NCBI GenBank assembly: GCA_017517765.1
Contig: JAFWYE010000009.1
Location: 185,031-249,030 of the forward strand
Origin: Bacilli bacterium
GTDB taxonomy: Bacteria; Bacillota_I; Bacilli_A; RFN20; DUOF01
Reading direction: 5' to 3'
DNA length: 64,000 nt
Shown here: piece after piece, positions 8,442-17,114 of the stretch
How positions within the stretch are numbered: position 1 is the first letter of the stretch
Layout: each line of letters starts with the position of its first letter
Notes under the pieces: model-generated
Databases searched by the model: none
What the model was told of the DNA's origin: nothing
Seen by the model: the letters and a program-made list of their open reading frames with translations, nothing else
Translations under genes and position numbers: made by a program

Positions 8442-9896
8442 CTATTTTTTAAGATATTCTTCTATCTTAACCTTAGCAAAATTGCTATTTACATACTCTA
8501 ACCATTTATCATTAACTGTATTACTCTTGCTATATTTAATATTTATAATAGCCCCATTTTTTAATAATGTATCAAAGCTACACTCTAATCCATTAATTAA
8601 TATTTTATTTGTTTTTAATGCAGTATTAGGATCCACTTTAAAAGCAAAATCGAGTGCACTAGAACCATTAGCAATAACTATAACTTCCCCTTTAGTAGAG
8701 TACACGTAAATATATTGACTATAGTTGAATACATCTTCTTCTAGTATCTTTACATATGTATTAGAATCCATTCCTCTAACCATATTAATTCTATCTAACT
8801 CTTTAATAATATTTAAATGCTTTCTAATATCCTCTTGTTCTTTTTCCTTAGAGTATCCTTTAGCTTCATTATATTTCCACAAACTAGAAATACCAACATT
8901 ATAAATATCCTTCATTACTTTAGTAGCAATAGCAATCTTTACAGGTTGCCCACTTGGACCTATAACAATAGTATGTAATGCTTGATACATATTATATTTA
9001 GGTGAACTAATATAATCCTTTAGCTTACCAATTAAAGGAGTATATATTGCATGTACTGCTCCAAGTGCTAAATAACAATCAAGGTTATCTTCTACAACTA
9101 TATGAATAACATCTAAATCTTCAATTTCTTCGATTGCCCCATAAGTATTAAGGAATCTATAAATCTTATACATTTCCTTATTTGTATGATACACTTCATT
9201 TTTTATATCTAGACTATTAAGAGCTAAAGATAAATTTTGTTGCATCATTTCAATACCCGATTGACTTCTTTTTATATGCTTATTTAGATAATCAGAAATC
9301 AAATTATAATTTTCTCTATCTAAATAATATAAGCATAATTCTTCTAGCTCTCTAGCAATCTCATTTAATCCTAGATATCTAGCAACTGGAGCATATAATT
9401 CTAAAGTTTGTCTAGCAATTCTATTTTGCTTATCTTTGGGCATAGCGCTTAAAGTTCTCATATTATTTAGTCTATCTGCAACCTTAATAATGATTACCCT
9501 AACATCATCTCTCATAAGAGAAAATAATTTTTGTACAGTTTTATTTTTACTATCTTTTTCTTCACTACTAACTTTAGTAACAGCCTCTACTAAAGAAGCA
9601 ACATCACTAGAGAATTCTCTTTCAATCTCTTGATAATCAACTGATTCAATATCCTCAATTGTATCATGTAATAATGCAGCGATGATTGTATTTGGACCCG
9701 CAGTTAAATCAACTACTATCTCAGCAGTATCAATTAAATGCTTAACATATGGATTTCCGTCTTTTCTTTTTATATCTTTGAAAGCAACACAAACATATTC
9801 ATAAGCCTTATTTATTAACTCTAAATCCTTTTCCTTATGAATATACTTATTAATCTTTTCATATATACGTTTAAACTCTAAATCCATTTCTTCCAT
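8442..9896 (-). CDS. rel: RelA/SpoT homologue, intact hydrolase and degenerate synthetase, truncated after TGS
   Basis: 484 residues against about 730-740 for a normal Rel. The N-terminal HD hydrolase domain looks functional: H53, H77-D78 with E81-D82, and D141 in KVADRLNNM. The synthetase domain is recognisable (GKLKDYISSPK at 290-300, YQALHT) but its key sites are altered: the GRPKHIYSIY-type substrate loop reads HTNKEMYKIY (237-246), the Arg after the D260 region is His, and the EVQIRT catalytic Glu is Lys (VKIAIAT, 319-325). A TGS domain (about 388-455) follows, after which the protein ends; the helical, zinc-finger and ACT parts are absent. I infer a protein that degrades but does not make (p)ppGpp. 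The start is well placed behind GGGTGATT. Confidence 0.85.
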   Translation of the reverse strand: MEEMDLEFKRIYEKINKYIHKEKDLELINKAYEYVCVAFKDIKRKDGNPYVKHLIDTAEIVVDLTAGPNTIIAALLHDTIEDIESVDYQEIEREFSSDVASLVEAVTKVSSEEKDSKNKTVQKLFSLMRDDVRVIIIKVADRLNNMRTLSAMPKDKQNRIARQTLELYAPVARYLGLNEIARELEELCLYYLDRENYNLISDYLNKHIKRSQSGIEMMQQNLSLALNSLDIKNEVYHTNKEMYKIYRFLNTYGAIEEIEDLDVIHIVVEDNLDCYLALGAVHAIYTPLIGKLKDYISSPKYNMYQALHTIVIGPSGQPVKIAIATKVMKDIYNVGISSLWKYNEAKGYSKEKEQEDIRKHLNIIKELDRINMVRGMDSNTYVKILEEDVFNYSQYIYVYSTKGEVIVIANGSSALDFAFKVDPNTALKTNKILINGLECSFDTLLKNGAIINIKYSKSNTVNDKWLEYVNSNFAKVKIEEYLKK

Positions 9897-9898
9897 AA

Positions 9899-10789
9899 TT
9901 AATCACCCACAAACATACAAATCTTTTTCTTTAATACTTCTACTTCTATATTTTTATATTCACTCTTATCTCCATCAACATTCCATAAAACATCACTATC
10001 AGTTTCAATTTTCACATATTTTCCCTTATACAGTTTTATATTACGATTATCTTTAAAGTTTTCAACACCTTTAACAAATAATCTCCAGATATTAACTGGA
10101 GTATTGAATGTATCTTTTTTAACAACTAACACTTCTACCTTACCATCAGACATATCTGATTTATAATTTAGGTAAGGAAATCCCCCAACACTTCTTGTGT
10201 TAAGAACTAATACTAATTGAGCATCTTTTATCTTGTGTATTTGCTTTCCTACAGTAATCTTTACATCTAATGAAGAAACATTAAATGATTCTTTAACTGC
10301 CACTAGATAATATGCCGCTTTTCCAATTTTTCTTTTTAACTTTTGATCAGCATTATATATACCTGAAGTATAAGTACCAATCCCTGCAATGTAAGAAAAA
10401 TAACTATCATTAATCTTACATAAATCAACTTCCTTTTTATTTCCTTTTAAAATAACTTTTAAAGCTCTTTTTATATTGTGAGGAATATTATGGTTATAAG
10501 CCAAATCCCCACAACTACCTGATGGTATATATCCAAGTATTGGCGAATGTTTATTTTCCCCAATACCATTTAAAATCTCGCTAAAAGTTCCATCTCCCCC
10601 GCTAACAATAAGCACATCATATTTTCCACATGCTTCCTTAGCAATCTTTTTTCCTTCTCCAGCATATGAAGTAGGTCTAATAGTAACGTCCTCAAATTTG
10701 TTTTTTAATTCCTTTTCTATATAAGGTAATTTCTTTACAAATCTTTTACTATTACCACTCACTGGATTGTATACGAGCAGACACTTCAT
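9899..10789 (-). CDS. Diacylglycerol kinase/YegS-type lipid kinase
   Basis: 296 residues, the usual size. The DAGK catalytic domain is clear from NPVSG (8-12) and the nucleotide-binding loop SGGDGT (63-68); the C-terminal beta-sandwich that closes the site follows. It phosphorylates a lipid such as diacylglycerol with ATP, returning diacylglycerol from lipoteichoic acid or surface-polymer synthesis to phospholipid synthesis. It is flanked at gaps of two bases by a glycerophosphodiester phosphodiesterase gene and the Rel homologue, and belongs to the lipid-turnover run. GGAGAAA precedes the ATG. Substrate assignment is by family. Confidence 0.87.
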   Translation of the reverse strand: MKCLLVYNPVSGNSKRFVKKLPYIEKELKNKFEDVTIRPTSYAGEGKKIAKEACGKYDVLIVSGGDGTFSEILNGIGENKHSPILGYIPSGSCGDLAYNHNIPHNIKRALKVILKGNKKEVDLCKINDSYFSYIAGIGTYTSGIYNADQKLKRKIGKAAYYLVAVKESFNVSSLDVKITVGKQIHKIKDAQLVLVLNTRSVGGFPYLNYKSDMSDGKVEVLVVKKDTFNTPVNIWRLFVKGVENFKDNRNIKLYKGKYVKIETDSDVLWNVDGDKSEYKNIEVEVLKKKICMFVGD

Positions 10790-10791
10790 AA

Positions 10792-11547
10792 CTATTTCTC
10801 CTTAATAGAAAATCCCTCAACTATATAGTTATCAAAAACTTTAGAAAGTGCCTTCCTTTCTTCTTTAGACTTAAGTGGCCATCCAACAATCTTATAACCC
10901 TTTTCTTTTAACTTAGTAAGTTTTTCCTCATCATAGTTATAAACATCAAAAGATATAAAATCAGGTTTTGAATAACCAACCCATAAAAAGTTATTAATAA
11001 CTAACTTTTCTATAAATCCATTCGAATTCTTACTTCCAATTCTTCCAGTAAATACACCTTTATCTAATCTTTTATATCTTCTTAAAATATTTGGATTAAA
11101 TGAAACAACAACATATTTACCATTATAATCTTTAAGTATTTCATATACCTTTTTAACTAGTGCTTTGTTTTGACTATAAGTAGAGCTTTTAATCTCTATC
11201 ATAAGTTCAATTTTGCCATCAATTTCTTTTAAAACATCTTTTAGTAATGGAACATTAAGGTCATCTCTTAATTTATTTAATCTTTTATAAGATATATCAC
11301 TAATATCTCTTTCTCTATTAAATAGTCTTTTAAGAGATCTATCATGTAAGCAAACAACTTCTCCATCACCTGTAAGTCTAACATCAAGTTCTATTGGACA
11401 CTTTTCCTCCATTGCAGCTCTATAAGCCTCAATAGTATTTTCATGTACCTTAACATTATCAAACTTTCCACGATGATACATATTTTTGCTATATACCCAT
11501 TTATAGTCAACTTCAAATACTTTTAATCTATCTTCCTTTTTTTTCAT
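10792..11547 (-). CDS. Glycerophosphodiester phosphodiesterase (GDPD family)
   Basis: 251 residues, no signal peptide, so probably cytoplasmic. It hydrolyses glycerophosphodiesters left after phospholipid deacylation to glycerol-3-phosphate and an alcohol. All expected residues are visible: H25-R26, E36-N37, E53 with D55 (ELDVR) and H68-D69, with E129-I-K style metal residues later in MIEIKS. The start overlaps the end of the upstream patatin-like gene by 20 bases, so the two are translationally coupled. Together a patatin-like lipase and a GDPD would deacylate a phospholipid and then split the head group. Confidence 0.88.
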   Translation of the reverse strand: MKKKEDRLKVFEVDYKWVYSKNMYHRGKFDNVKVHENTIEAYRAAMEEKCPIELDVRLTGDGEVVCLHDRSLKRLFNRERDISDISYKRLNKLRDDLNVPLLKDVLKEIDGKIELMIEIKSSTYSQNKALVKKVYEILKDYNGKYVVVSFNPNILRRYKRLDKGVFTGRIGSKNSNGFIEKLVINNFLWVGYSKPDFISFDVYNYDEEKLTKLKEKGYKIVGWPLKSKEERKALSKVFDNYIVEGFSIKEK

Positions 11548-12394
11548 TAACTCTGCCTCCTAAAAATTTTTCAACTTCGCTAACCATTTTCAATCCATCT
11601 TGATATCCAAGATTATATGTATGCTCTATAATTTTCATATCTTTTTCTAAATTTCCAATGTGCAATTCTTCACTTGGATATATAGGGAAGACCTTACCAT
11701 TTTGAGCCAAATCTTCCATGATATCTCTAGTAATATTATACTTGATATATCTATTTTTAAACGTAGCTAACATCTCTGGATATTTCCTATACTTAATTTT
11801 ATATAAGTTCATCAAACTGTATGGCTTTGATTCATATTCTTTATGTCTAGTACAAATTACAACAACTTTGTCATAGCCATCATCAATAGCTTTCATAACA
11901 GGAATAGAATCACCAAATCCCCCATCAATTAACTTCATTCCATCAACGTTTACACAAGAAGCAAAAAGTGGCAGTGAAGCACTCGCTTGAATATAGGGAT
12001 AATCTTCATATGATTCAATCTTTTTATATACTGGTCTACCTGTTTTCATATCTAAACAAGTAACTATATAGTCACCCATATTCTTTTCAAATGCCTCTAT
12101 ATCTAATTTATCTAACTCTCTATTAACCTCATTAAATACATAATCAAGATTAAGAATAGACTTACCTTGCAACATTCTTTTATAGTTAATACAATCTTTA
12201 AATATATATTCTTTATTAACTCTATAACTTCTTCCTTGTTGCTTAGACAAATAAGACATCGCATTTAGCGCTCCTGCACTGACACCATAAATGTTATTTA
12301 TAAATAATCCTTTTTCTAAAAATGCATCTAATACTCCAGTAGTATAAATGCCACGGTTTCCCCCGCCTTCAAGAACTAAACAAGCTTTACTCAT
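11528..12394 (-). CDS. Patatin-like phospholipase, second copy
   Basis: 288 residues, of the RssA/YjjU type. GGGNRG (10-15) is the oxyanion loop, GVSAG (37-41) holds the nucleophile S39, and DGGFGD gives the dyad Asp (D157). It is only distantly similar to the patatin-like protein at 6446-7324, so this is not a recent duplication. No signal peptide. It begins nine bases downstream of the LemA-like gene and overlaps the GDPD gene, which suggests joint use in lipid breakdown. The substrate is unknown. Confidence 0.85.
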   Translation of the reverse strand: MSKACLVLEGGGNRGIYTTGVLDAFLEKGLFINNIYGVSAGALNAMSYLSKQQGRSYRVNKEYIFKDCINYKRMLQGKSILNLDYVFNEVNRELDKLDIEAFEKNMGDYIVTCLDMKTGRPVYKKIESYEDYPYIQASASLPLFASCVNVDGMKLIDGGFGDSIPVMKAIDDGYDKVVVICTRHKEYESKPYSLMNLYKIKYRKYPEMLATFKNRYIKYNITRDIMEDLAQNGKVFPIYPSEELHIGNLEKDMKIIEHTYNLGYQDGLKMVSEVEKFLGGRVNEKKGR

Positions 12395-12402
12395 ATTAAC
12401 CC

Positions 12403-12855
12403 CTAATATAACTTGCCATCATTTATAAGAAAACTCTTAGATAAATATGAAGTAACTTTGTTAGATTTAAATTCATTGTGGGCAGATACAACTTCATTAT
12501 AATAATCCTTTACATGATTTATCTTTTCTTCTGCTTCATTACATTTAACAATAATATCTTTACTTGCATAGGCATAAATATATTTGTTAAAAGTTTCATT
12601 ATAATATTTTAAATCTAAATTATAATTTTCTTTTTTATCTTTAGTGTATTCTTTAATAACACTTCTTAGTTCTTTGTTATTAATTGTTAAAGCAAGTTCA
12701 CACTTAGTATCAACTTGTCCTTTAACTTGTAAGTAAACTTCCTTTACCTTTTTTTCATTTAATCTAAGCATAATATATAAGTATGTTGGATAAGAAACAA
12801 GCAACACTCCAATTGCTGTTAAAACTCCGAATAAAATGAAAATTGTTTGTGACAT
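12403..12855 (-). CDS. LemA-like membrane-anchored protein
   Basis: 150 residues from the ATG at 12855; the AGGAG site lies nine bases ahead of it and immediately beside the alternative ATG at 12864. One N-terminal membrane helix (about 4-25) is followed by an alpha-helical region ending in YYNEVVSAHNEF, which resembles the YN-rich helix of LemA proteins. LemA-family proteins have an N-out tail and a helical bundle, with poorly known function. Resemblance is moderate because the other LemA motifs are weak. First gene of the lipid/Rel/YchF run. Confidence 0.55.
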   Translation of the reverse strand: MSQTIFILFGVLTAIGVLLVSYPTYLYIMLRLNEKKVKEVYLQVKGQVDTKCELALTINNKELRSVIKEYTKDKKENYNLDLKYYNETFNKYIYAYASKDIIVKCNEAEEKINHVKDYYNEVVSAHNEFKSNKVTSYLSKSFLINDGKLY

Positions 12856-12948
12856 ATCTACCATCTCCTATAATATTTAATTATTAAATATTATAACAAA
12901 CTTTATCATAAACTATTAGCACTTTTAACCTTTAACTAGCAAATTAAA

Positions 12949-12970
12949 CAAAAAAAGGACCTTAGTCCTT
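12949..12970 (-). terminator. Terminator of the glycogen-degradation operon
   Basis: AAGGAC and GTCCTT (12955-12960 and 12965-12970) pair, followed on the minus strand by a T run. The TAA stop codon of the amylase gene lies in the loop, so the terminator overlaps the end of the gene. Confidence 0.75.
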
Positions 12971-14719
12971 CTTTAATATATGTATTTGATATGGTTTTAT
13001 CTTTACCTTATTGCTTTGACTACCATCAATAAGAGAAGTATAAGAATCATATAAAAGATAAGTAAAGACATCATTTGAGACACTAGCAGCAAATAAAATC
13101 TCTTCATCTTCGCATACTCTTTTAAAGATAATAATACCATCTTCTGCTTTAAGTGGCTCCATTTTACCTTTTTTAAACACTTTATGTTTTCTCAATTCTC
13201 CTAAAAATTTGTACCATTGCAAAATTTCTTTATTTTCATTTCCCCAAGGGAAACACTTTCTACAAAAATCAGGTTCATCTTCTCTAATTCCCACTTCATC
13301 TCCATAAAAGATGCTTGGGTTACCATAAAAACCATATTGTAATGCAGAGATAATTTTTAATCTTTCCATCACATGATTACCCTCTTCTAAAATAGAGAGA
13401 ATTCTTCTTGTATCATGACTATCTATTAGATTCATTAAATTATGCTTAACAAATTCAGGATAGTTATCCTCAATTATTTGGCACACATAGTAAAAATGAT
13501 TAGCATTATTATGTAAGACAAAGTTAAGCAATGCCTCTTTTAAAGGATAATTCATAACACTATTAAGTTCATGTCCTAAAAAATACCCTCTTCTTTTGCC
13601 ATAGGCAATCTTAGTAGATGCATCTTCCCATACTTCACCAATTATAAGAGCATCTTTTTTATTTTCTCTTATAGAATCGCATATTTTAGTTAAATAATTG
13701 TGTCCAATTTCATCAACAACATCAAGTCTATATCCAAGTATCCCTAAATTAACATAGTGTTTTAAAACATTACCAATATATTCTTGCAATTCTTTATTTT
13801 CTTGATTAACATCTGGCAAAGTATCGATACCCCACCAACAATCATAACCATCTGGCCAATCATAAAATTTAAACCAATCATAATACTTACTATCTTTACT
13901 ATTATAAGCACCAACTGTATCAAAAGTATTATTCTTATTGAAGTAAATACTATCACTACCAATGTGATTGAATACTCCATCTAAAACAATTCCCATCCCC
14001 CTAGTTTTAGCTTCATCTATAAGTGTTTTTAAAGTTTCCTCACTACCAAACATAGGATCAACCCTCATATAATCACTAGTATCATATTTATGATTACTTG
14101 GAGCCATAAACACAGGACATAAATAAATGATAGATACACCTATTTCTTTTAAATAATCTAGCTTTTCTATTACTCCTTCTAGATTACCTCCAAATACTTC
14201 ATAATTTAAAGCTGCTCTATCAGTAGTATTTTTAGTAATGCATCCACCCCAGTCTTCTCTATAAACAAAACCAGGGCGAACATCAGGCTCACATGTTTTA
14301 TTAAATCTATCAACAAAAATTTGATAGATAACTCCACCTAAATACTCATCAACATAAGGAATCTCTTTTTCAATTACAGTAAGAGGAAACTCTTCATTAT
14401 CTCCTAAAATTCCTTGGTATTCATTACCTTTATTTACCTTTATTACATCCTCATCTTTAAATATTTCAAAATGATACCAATATAATCCTGCTTCATCTAA
14501 TTTTACACTAGTTTTATAAACATTATAATTAACTTCATATTCACTCAATTTACACTCTAAGTTATAAGCAAAGTTAGTTTTCTCATAGCGTAAAACAAGC
14601 ATGATTTTATCTATTAGTAGATCTTGTTTTATCCTAAACGAAAATGTAATAGTTTCTCCTTTTTTTATAGTACCCGAAGGAGACTTATCTTTTATAGGAT
14701 TAAAGATTATTTCTTCCAT
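12962..14719 (-). CDS. GH13 alpha-amylase family (neopullulanase/cyclomaltodextrinase type)
   Basis: 585 residues from the ATG at 14719, which overlaps the glgP stop codon by one base; the ATG at 14731 inside glgP is less likely. An N-terminal beta-sandwich domain (about 1-115), as in neopullulanases and cyclomaltodextrinases, precedes the TIM barrel. GVFNHIG (248-254), RLDVVDE with nucleophile D333, GEVWED with acid E362, and SHDTRR with D436 are all present. There is no signal peptide, so it acts in the cytoplasm on maltodextrins or on phosphorylase-limit glycogen branches. It is the last gene after glgA and glgP. The exact bond specificity is open. Confidence 0.88.
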   Translation of the reverse strand: MEEIIFNPIKDKSPSGTIKKGETITFSFRIKQDLLIDKIMLVLRYEKTNFAYNLECKLSEYEVNYNVYKTSVKLDEAGLYWYHFEIFKDEDVIKVNKGNEYQGILGDNEEFPLTVIEKEIPYVDEYLGGVIYQIFVDRFNKTCEPDVRPGFVYREDWGGCITKNTTDRAALNYEVFGGNLEGVIEKLDYLKEIGVSIIYLCPVFMAPSNHKYDTSDYMRVDPMFGSEETLKTLIDEAKTRGMGIVLDGVFNHIGSDSIYFNKNNTFDTVGAYNSKDSKYYDWFKFYDWPDGYDCWWGIDTLPDVNQENKELQEYIGNVLKHYVNLGILGYRLDVVDEIGHNYLTKICDSIRENKKDALIIGEVWEDASTKIAYGKRRGYFLGHELNSVMNYPLKEALLNFVLHNNANHFYYVCQIIEDNYPEFVKHNLMNLIDSHDTRRILSILEEGNHVMERLKIISALQYGFYGNPSIFYGDEVGIREDEPDFCRKCFPWGNENKEILQWYKFLGELRKHKVFKKGKMEPLKAEDGIIIFKRVCEDEEILFAASVSNDVFTYLLYDSYTSLIDGSQSNKVKIKPYQIHILKKD

Positions 14720-17103
14720 TATAATTTCCAAACTTTCTCGGCATATTCTTTTATACTTCTATCACTTGAGAAGTAACCATTTCTAGAAATACTAAGAAGA
14801 GTTTTTCTATACCATTCTTCCTCATTTCTATATGTTTGATCCATTAAAGCATCAGCTCTAATATAATCACCAAAATCTGCTAAACACATATAAATATCTC
14901 TATGAGGAGTTTCACCTAATAAATATTGAGAAATATCATGGAAAGACTCACCATTAAATCCATTATCCAAGTAAGTAATAACAGTTCTAATTCTATCATC
15001 ACTATTATAATAATCCATTGGATTATATCCATTATGATCGATAATATCTTTATCTGCCTCAGTTAAACCAAATGGGAATGAATTATCAATACCACACTTT
15101 TCCATAATCTCAATATTAGCACCATCAATAGTATCAATCATTAAAGCCCCATTGAAGATAGCCTTCATATTACCAGTACCACTTGCCTCTTTACCAACAA
15201 GAGAAATTTGTTCACTTACATCGGTAGCAGGAGTTAATAATTCAGACACTGAAACAGAGAAGTTTTCAACAAATACAATCTTAAGCTTCTTATTAGCAAT
15301 TGGATCATTTTCTAATTCTTTAGCAAGTTGAGATACTAACTTAATAACTCTTTTTGCCATATAATAGCTACTTGCAGCCTTACCAGCAAAAATAAATGTT
15401 TGAGGAGTCATATCCCATTCTGGATTCTTCTTTAGTTCAGCATAAAGATGAATAATTCTCAAAACATTTAATAATTGTCTTTTATATTCATGAATTCTTT
15501 TTGCTTGAACATCTATTCTAGCAAGAGGATTTATTTCAATTCCTTGAGCTTCTTTTAAATACTTAGCAAATCTCTTTTTATTAGCAATTTTGGCAGCTTT
15601 AAGCTCATTTAATGCCTCTCTATCAGCAGCAAATTTTTCTAACTTCTTAAGTTCATTTGCATCTTTTAAATAACCATCACCAATTCTTTTAGTGATAAAT
15701 TTATGTAATTCAGGATTAGCATTAGCTACCCATTTTCTATGAGAAACACCATTTGTAACATTCATAAACTTATCTGGATAAATCTCATAGAATTCATGCA
15801 ATAAATCATCTTTTAAGATGTCACTATGAATTTTACTAACACCATTTACACAATGAGAAGCATATAAAGCAAGATTAGTCATATAAACTTTACCCTTACT
15901 TAAAATAGCCATTCTCTCTACTCTTTCATCATCAAAATCATGCTCATATTTTAATTCTTTTCTAAATCTTCTATCTATTTCTTTAATGATAATAGCAATT
16001 CTTGGCATATGTTTTTCAATTAACCACATTGGTTGAACTTCTAATGATTCACTTAAAACAGTATGGTTAGTATAAGTAACCATTCTATTTACAATACCCC
16101 AAGAAGTCTCCCAACTAAGATGATATTTATCTAGTAATATTCTCATAAGTTCTACTGCTGACATAACTGGATGAGTATCATTTAAATGTACTGCTACCCA
16201 TTTAGGTAAACTAGTAATCTTATGCCCTTTTTCAATGTGCTCATTTACAATATTTTGCATTGAGGCACTACTTAAAAGATATTCTTGTTTTAATCTTAAT
16301 GCCTTACCATAATCATTATCATCGGCAGGATATAAATAATCATTTATTGCATTTATATCTTTTCTAATTGACTCTTGAAGTCTAGTTTCATATTCATTTA
16401 ATCCTTCAGTTTTTTCAGGTAGATAATTAGCTTTCCATAGCCTTAAAGGAACATTACCCTCTAACTTATAACCAGTCATCATTAAATCATATGGAACAGC
16501 TTCAACACAAATTGCATCCTTTGCACTATAATGATATACACCAAAATAATCAACAAACTCTTCAATCTTACCATCAAAATAAACTTTAACCGCCTTATCT
16601 TTTTTCTCATCTAAAAAGAAATGCCCCCTAGACAACCATTCATCAGCAAACTCTCTTTGTTCGCCATTAATTAATTGTTGTCTAAATAAACCATATCTAT
16701 ATAAAAGTGAATGTCCCATAGCACTATAACCCATAGTAGCTAAAGATTCTAAGAAACATGCAGCAAGTCTACCAAGACCACCATTACCCAATCCTGCATC
16801 ATTTTCTACTTTAATAATTTCTTCAATGTTAGTACCATGTTTCTTTAATATTTTATCAGCTTTATCAAGCCACTCCATATTCCATAAATTGTTCTCTAAA
16901 CAATTTCCAATTAAAAACTCTATTGATACATAATTGATAGTTTTCTTATCAATATTTTTACTAAGACTTTCATCAGATTTTCTAACTACTTCCTCTTGAA
17001 CTAAAGCAGCTAAACTATCATGAATTTGTTCTTTACTAGCACTATCTAAATCTACTCCAAAATCCTTTTTTAATTGTTCATTTAAAGCAACTTCACTTAA
17101 CAT
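14719..17103 (-). CDS. glgP: Glycogen/maltodextrin phosphorylase
   Basis: 794 residues, full length. It releases glucose-1-phosphate from the ends of glycogen or maltodextrin using phosphate and PLP. RIHEYKRQ and EASGTGNMK with the PLP lysine K647 are intact, and GNGGLGRLA lies in the N-terminal half. Gene order glgA-glgP-amylase with gaps of 11 and -1 bases makes one operon. With the phosphohexomutase and Pgi upstream it links glycogen to glycolysis. No allosteric N-terminal extension of the animal type is seen. Confidence 0.97.
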   Translation of the reverse strand: MLSEVALNEQLKKDFGVDLDSASKEQIHDSLAALVQEEVVRKSDESLSKNIDKKTINYVSIEFLIGNCLENNLWNMEWLDKADKILKKHGTNIEEIIKVENDAGLGNGGLGRLAACFLESLATMGYSAMGHSLLYRYGLFRQQLINGEQREFADEWLSRGHFFLDEKKDKAVKVYFDGKIEEFVDYFGVYHYSAKDAICVEAVPYDLMMTGYKLEGNVPLRLWKANYLPEKTEGLNEYETRLQESIRKDINAINDYLYPADDNDYGKALRLKQEYLLSSASMQNIVNEHIEKGHKITSLPKWVAVHLNDTHPVMSAVELMRILLDKYHLSWETSWGIVNRMVTYTNHTVLSESLEVQPMWLIEKHMPRIAIIIKEIDRRFRKELKYEHDFDDERVERMAILSKGKVYMTNLALYASHCVNGVSKIHSDILKDDLLHEFYEIYPDKFMNVTNGVSHRKWVANANPELHKFITKRIGDGYLKDANELKKLEKFAADREALNELKAAKIANKKRFAKYLKEAQGIEINPLARIDVQAKRIHEYKRQLLNVLRIIHLYAELKKNPEWDMTPQTFIFAGKAASSYYMAKRVIKLVSQLAKELENDPIANKKLKIVFVENFSVSVSELLTPATDVSEQISLVGKEASGTGNMKAIFNGALMIDTIDGANIEIMEKCGIDNSFPFGLTEADKDIIDHNGYNPMDYYNSDDRIRTVITYLDNGFNGESFHDISQYLLGETPHRDIYMCLADFGDYIRADALMDQTYRNEEEWYRKTLLSISRNGYFSSDRSIKEYAEKVWKL

Positions 17104-17114
17104 TCAATTTCCCC

